The translations under genes were made by a program, and so were the position numbers. The notes beneath the pieces are model-generated. The model saw only the letters and a list, made by a program, of their open reading frames with translations. It did no database searches and was not told the DNA's origin. DNA of 18,541 nt from Bacteroidales bacterium (GTDB taxonomy: Bacteria > Bacteroidota > Bacteroidia > Bacteroidales > UBA932), in the NCBI GenBank assembly GCA_017472115.1, contig JAFUQW010000106.1, forward strand, positions 1-18,541, read 5' to 3'. Positions 15,414 to 18,541 of this stretch are shown piece after piece; position 1 is the stretch's first letter, and every line of letters begins with the position of its first letter.

Positions 15414-16180
15414 TTATTGGAAGTTAAATGGTTTCTTCTTCTGAATTCTGCCACAGTCACCGCTGTAGCTACCGCCGCATTCAGGGATTCCGATCCCTTT
15501 GAATCAGCAGGATATGGAGGTATGTACAATCTGTCGGTGACAGTCTTTTCCATAGCAGATGAAATGCCTTCCGATTCGTTGCCTATGACAATCATGACAG
15601 GGGAGTCGGATCCGGTCAGAAATTCTCTTTCATATATGTCGGATCCGTCAAGGAAGGTTCCATAGATCCTGCCTCCATTATTGACAAAGGCCTCAGAGAA
15701 CAACGGCAGATCAACATAATGGATCTTTACACGGAATATTGCACCCATTGTGGCCTGGACGGTCTTGGGGTTGAATATATCGACGGTGTCCTTGGTCGCG
15801 AACACGGCATCGATACCGAACCAGTCCGCAATCCTGACTATTGTTCCGAGATTGCCGGGATCCCTTATGGAATCCAATGCGAGAAAGAGTCCTCTGCCGG
15901 AATACCTGTCAGCAAGATGAACGGCATCGTCTGCATAAATGTCAGATGGCTTGTGGATGACAGCCAATGCAGGAGAAGGTGAAGAAAGGGCAGAGATCCT
16001 CTTCATTGCTTCTTCACCGATGTCACTCCTCCTATATACCGATTCAATTCTGAATCCTGAAGTCTCTGCCTCTTCAACCATCTTTTCACCTTCGACGGTA
16101 AACAGACCGTATTCATCTCTGAACTTCTTCTGTTGCAGAGATTTGACGCGTTTTATTTCATTGTTTGATATAGATGCCAT
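15410..16180 (-). CDS. TrmH/SpoU-family RNA 2'-O-methyltransferase
   Basis: This 256-aa SPOUT methyltransferase transfers a methyl group from SAM to a ribose 2'-OH in rRNA or tRNA. I start at the ATG at 16180 because family members begin a few residues before the block NNEIKRVKSLQQKKFRDE; the longer frame from 16231 begins at about the predicted transcript start, and an ATG at 16201 is a possible alternative. The N-terminal RNA-binding substrate domain covers about 1-90 (LFTVEGEKMVEE). The catalytic knot has motif 1 RDPGNLGTIVR (N110, R116), motif 2 VIGNESEG (N201, E202) and motif 3 SESLNAAVA (S232, N234). Whether it is RlmB-like or another specificity cannot be told. Its TGA overlaps the next gene's ATG, so it is the first gene of a two-gene operon. 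Confidence 0.93.
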   Translation of the reverse strand: MASISNNEIKRVKSLQQKKFRDEYGLFTVEGEKMVEEAETSGFRIESVYRRSDIGEEAMKRISALSSPSPALAVIHKPSDIYADDAVHLADRYSGRGLFLALDSIRDPGNLGTIVRIADWFGIDAVFATKDTVDIFNPKTVQATMGAIFRVKIHYVDLPLFSEAFVNNGGRIYGTFLDGSDIYEREFLTGSDSPVMIVIGNESEGISSAMEKTVTDRLYIPPYPADSKGSESLNAAVATAVTVAEFRRRNHLTSNK

Positions 16181-16236
16181 TTCTTTTTCGCTTGATTTCA
16201 TGTCCCAAGTCATCTGCCACAGCAGAATCAAGTTGG

Positions 16237-16244
16237 CAAAGTTA
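16237..16244 (-). promoter_or_regulatory. Probable -7 element for the methyltransferase/receiver-ATP-grasp operon
   Basis: On the minus strand TAACTTTG is a perfect TAnnTTTG. No TTTG is found about 20 bases upstream, so the -33 part is weak. The predicted start is near 16231, giving a leader of about 30-50 bases depending on the start codon. That disfavours the longest reading frame beginning at 16231. Confidence 0.4.
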
Positions 16245-16283
16245 TCAATTTAAACAGTTTCTTAGAATTATTTTGGTCAAAAT

Positions 16284-16314
16284 TTTGAGAAAAGAATAGA
16301 TTAAGATAAATTTG
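16284..16314 (+). promoter_or_regulatory. Bacteroidota-type promoter for tamL
   Basis: There is a -33 TTTG at 16284-16287 and a perfect -7 TAAATTTG at 16307-16314, spaced 19 bases. This is the cleanest promoter in the window. The predicted start, near 16320, is only about 9 bases before the ATG at 16329, so the mRNA would be almost leaderless. Confidence 0.6.
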
Positions 16315-16328
16315 CGTGTTTGAACGTA

Positions 16329-18518
16329 ATGAAAAGGGCAAGACTCATATTTTTCCTGATTCCGGCGCTGTTGGCGGCCGTTTCCTGCAGCACGACAAGA
16401 GTCCTGCAGGACGACCAGTACCGCCTGTCGCAGAACAATATCGAGGTGACGAATGACAAGCATTTCAATACCAACCGGTTGCAGCCTTATATAAAGCAAA
16501 AGCCCAATTCATATTTCATCTTCGGATGGAACCCCTTTCTGAGTGTATATAACTGGTCAAACGGCAAAGGAAAAGGATGGGACAAACTTGTGCAGAAGAT
16601 CGGCGTTGCTCCGGTTGTCTATGATGCCGAACTTGTGGAAAGTTCCATCACCAATATGGAGAATCACCTGAAATATCTCGGGTATTACGATTCTGATGTC
16701 ACAAGCAGCATCAAGGTCCGGAAAAAGAAGGTCAAGGTCACATATCAGGTGACTTTAGGAAAGCGTTATCCGATCTCCGACATAATTATCGATATTCCCG
16801 AAAGAGGTGAATTCGCCAAAGACTTCCTGAAGGACACCTCGCTCATGACCATACGCAAGGGAGATTTCCTGTCGGAGGCGGCACTGGAAGCCGAAACGGA
16901 AAGATCAAGTGCAATCATCAGGGATCAAGGATATTATACATTCAATAAGAACCACTTCTTTTTTGAGGCCGATACCCTCAGCAGTCCCGGTAGTGCATTG
17001 CTGAAGATGACGATCAATGAATATACCCGTAACGAGACTTCCAGAGAAGCCCGTCCTATAAGAAAATTCTTCTTCAACGATGTCAGCATCTCCTATCCCA
17101 AGACAATGAATATCAGGGAAAAGGTCTTGAGGGAGCTGAATACGATCGAGCCGGGAGCTCCTTACAGCCCTGAGGTGGTCAACAACACATACACAAGGCT
17201 CTCATCATTGAGAATGTTCAGCAGCGTGAACATAGGAATGACACAGGCAGACACAAACAAAGTTGACTGTCAGATTTCTCTTGCTCAATCCAAGACCCAG
17301 GGATTCCAGATAAATCTTGAAGGATCTTCCAATTCTTCAGGACTTTTGGGAATCTCTCCTCAGCTGTCATACTATCATAAGAACATATTCCGTGGAGGAG
17401 AGTGGCTGAACCTCAGCTTTATGGGAAACTTCCAGTTCAAGGTCAGGGATGACATCCGTTCCAACGAATTCGGTGTCTCTGCCGGTCTGAGTTTTCCTAA
17501 ATTCTTTCCTCTGCCATACAGATTCTTTGACGGAGCCATTCCTCGTACCGAGATCAATGTCTCCTATAATTATCAGGATCGTCCGGAATATACGAGAAAC
17601 ATACTTTCGACTACCTATGGTTACAACGGCAGTCTCGGAAACAGATTCTTCTATCAGGCCTATCCGCTTCAGCTCAACATTGTCAAGCTGCTGAACCTCG
17701 ACCCGGACTTCTACGATACGCTTGCAGATGACCCGTTTCTCCGCAATGCATATCAGGATCACTTTGACCTTGGTTCCGGCATGACCCTCTATTATACTAC
17801 CAATGCCGAAAGTGTTCCGAAAGAGACATACTTCTACTCAAGGCTGCAGTTCGACATCGCCGGCAACATGCTCAGTCTGTTCAAGCCCGTAATGAGAAGG
17901 GATGCCAATGGCTCAGGTATGCTGTGGAACACACCATTCTCTCAGTTTGTGCGTTCGGAACTTACTCTTGGAAGAACATGGGTATGGGGCAAGAATGCCG
18001 GACAGTCCATTGCGACCAGGTTAGTCGCTGGTGCCGGATACGCCTATGGCAACTCCAATGCCCTTCCTTTCGAAAAGCATTTCTATGGTGGCGGTGCAAA
18101 CAGCCTCAGAGGATGGCAGGTGAGAACAGTCGGACCGGGTACTGCACCTATGGACAGTACCTTCGTGATCCCGAATCAGACCGGTGACATGAAACTGGAA
18201 GCGAACATCGAATATCGTTTCAACATGTTCTGGAAGGTGGCAGGAGCCATCTTTGTGGATGCCGGAAATGTGTGGACGCTCAAGAACGACGATTCAGTAA
18301 CCGGTCAGCAGTCCATATTCCGATGGAATACATTCGGAGAGAGCATAGCCATGAACTGGGGAGCAGGCCTCAGACTCAATTTCGGATTCCTTATCCTGCG
18401 TCTTGACCTCGGTATGAAGATTCATGATCCCGCTCGTGAGCAGAAATGGGTCAATCCTGCGGACTGGCTGCATCGTGACAATTACGCACTGCATTTCGGT
18501 GTGGGATATCCGTTCTAA
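16329..18518 (+). CDS. tamL: TamL-type Omp85 outer-membrane protein (TamA-like lipoprotein)
   Basis: This 729-aa protein starts at ATG 16329; a TTG at 16320 in the same frame adds three residues and sits on the predicted transcript start, so I reject it. The signal peptide ends AAVSC, with Cys 20 as the lipid-attached residue. This makes it a lipoprotein, the hallmark of TamL, the Bacteroidota variant of TamA. Residues about 25-310 hold POTRA-like repeats (GYYDSDVTSSIKVRKKKVKVTYQVTLGKRYPI, DQGYYTF). Residues about 320-729 form the Omp85 beta-barrel, with the L6-loop motif GGGANSLRGW (R594-G595-W596 in the place of VRGF) and the terminal aromatic strand ending GVGYPF. By family it helps insert or pass proteins or lipids at the outer membrane with TamB. 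No tamB is visible before the window ends, and a hairpin overlaps the stop codon. Confidence 0.88.
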   Translation: MKRARLIFFLIPALLAAVSCSTTRVLQDDQYRLSQNNIEVTNDKHFNTNRLQPYIKQKPNSYFIFGWNPFLSVYNWSNGKGKGWDKLVQKIGVAPVVYDAELVESSITNMENHLKYLGYYDSDVTSSIKVRKKKVKVTYQVTLGKRYPISDIIIDIPERGEFAKDFLKDTSLMTIRKGDFLSEAALEAETERSSAIIRDQGYYTFNKNHFFFEADTLSSPGSALLKMTINEYTRNETSREARPIRKFFFNDVSISYPKTMNIREKVLRELNTIEPGAPYSPEVVNNTYTRLSSLRMFSSVNIGMTQADTNKVDCQISLAQSKTQGFQINLEGSSNSSGLLGISPQLSYYHKNIFRGGEWLNLSFMGNFQFKVRDDIRSNEFGVSAGLSFPKFFPLPYRFFDGAIPRTEINVSYNYQDRPEYTRNILSTTYGYNGSLGNRFFYQAYPLQLNIVKLLNLDPDFYDTLADDPFLRNAYQDHFDLGSGMTLYYTTNAESVPKETYFYSRLQFDIAGNMLSLFKPVMRRDANGSGMLWNTPFSQFVRSELTLGRTWVWGKNAGQSIATRLVAGAGYAYGNSNALPFEKHFYGGGANSLRGWQVRTVGPGTAPMDSTFVIPNQTGDMKLEANIEYRFNMFWKVAGAIFVDAGNVWTLKNDDSVTGQQSIFRWNTFGESIAMNWGAGLRLNFGFLILRLDLGMKIHDPAREQKWVNPADWLHRDNYALHFGVGYPF

Positions 18519-18541
18519 AGGCTGCGCCTTCAGAACGGATA
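18507..18541 (+). terminator. Hairpin overlapping the tamL stop codon, running to the window edge
   Basis: The arm TATCCGTTCT (18507-18516) pairs with AGAACGGATA (18532-18541). An inner AAGGC/GCCTT stem (18518-18522 with 18526-18530) caps it with a 3-base TGC loop and a single A/C mismatch. The stem starts inside the last sense codons and includes the TAA. Any T run lies outside the window, so termination is likely but not proven. Confidence 0.6.

Noticed and set aside
16181..16231. Longer methyltransferase start
   Set aside because: Adds residues outside the family block, and the frame begins at about the predicted transcript start.
1..18541. Defence system, CRISPR array, toxin-antitoxin pair, tRNA or rRNA
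   Set aside because: Read for regularly spaced repeats, paired small genes, cloverleaf-like stretches and mobile-element genes; none found that could be supported.

Overview
The window looks like chromosomal DNA of an anaerobic, saccharolytic member of the Bacteroidales (Bacteroidota). Four kinds of evidence point there. Several intergenic gaps carry the Bacteroidota-type promoter (TTTG, about 19-20 bases, TAnnTTTG). The protein set is typical: a GH2 hydrolase with DUF4982, an S1/P1 nuclease, a class III ribonucleotide reductase, a two-iron-centre superoxide reductase and a TamA-like lipoprotein. Shine-Dalgarno sequences are weak or absent. Two exported proteins are lipoproteins. I see no rRNA, tRNA, CRISPR array, integrase or transposase, so this is largely ordinary chromosome with dense coding and hairpins in nearly every gap.

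Layout. (1) 1-2349: 3'-complete, 5'-truncated GH2 glycosidase (+). (2) 2350-2532: a structured intergenic segment that looks like a dispersed repeat. (3) 2533-3678: two-gene minus-strand operon, an uncharacterised 154-aa protein followed by a DUF2461 protein. (4) 3837-4646: secreted S1/P1 nuclease (+), divergent from that operon, with a recognisable promoter for each side. (5) 4722-6161: lipoprotein alpha-amylase (-) that closely resembles Bacillus AmyE. (6) 6384-7391: phosphate acetyltransferase pta (+), then a shared terminator and desulfoferrodoxin (-, 7449-7823). (7) 7984-10547: nrdD-nrdG (+), overlapping by 7 bases. (8) 10689-12356: cytoplasmic GH13 amylase (+). (9) 12432-16180: minus-strand pair, a TrmH-family RNA methyltransferase joined by an ATGA overlap to a 993-aa protein. 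That protein has two receiver-like domains and a PEP-synthase-type ATP-grasp domain. (10) 16329-18518: tamL (+), with a hairpin overlapping its stop codon.

How the genes fit together: the GH2 enzyme and the two GH13 amylases indicate glycan and alpha-glucan breakdown, one amylase at the cell surface or periplasm and one in the cytosol. Pta links acetyl-CoA to acetyl phosphate in acetate fermentation. NrdDG makes deoxynucleotides without oxygen, and desulfoferrodoxin removes superoxide during air exposure.

The least understood object is the 993-aa receiver/ATP-grasp protein. It keeps the ATP-grasp core of PEP synthase/PPDK but lacks the phosphohistidine swivel domain and the PEP/pyruvate barrel. 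In their place it has a C-terminal region I cannot assign. It is the best candidate here for an undescribed regulatory enzyme. The AmyE-like lipoprotein amylase is the best candidate for lateral transfer.
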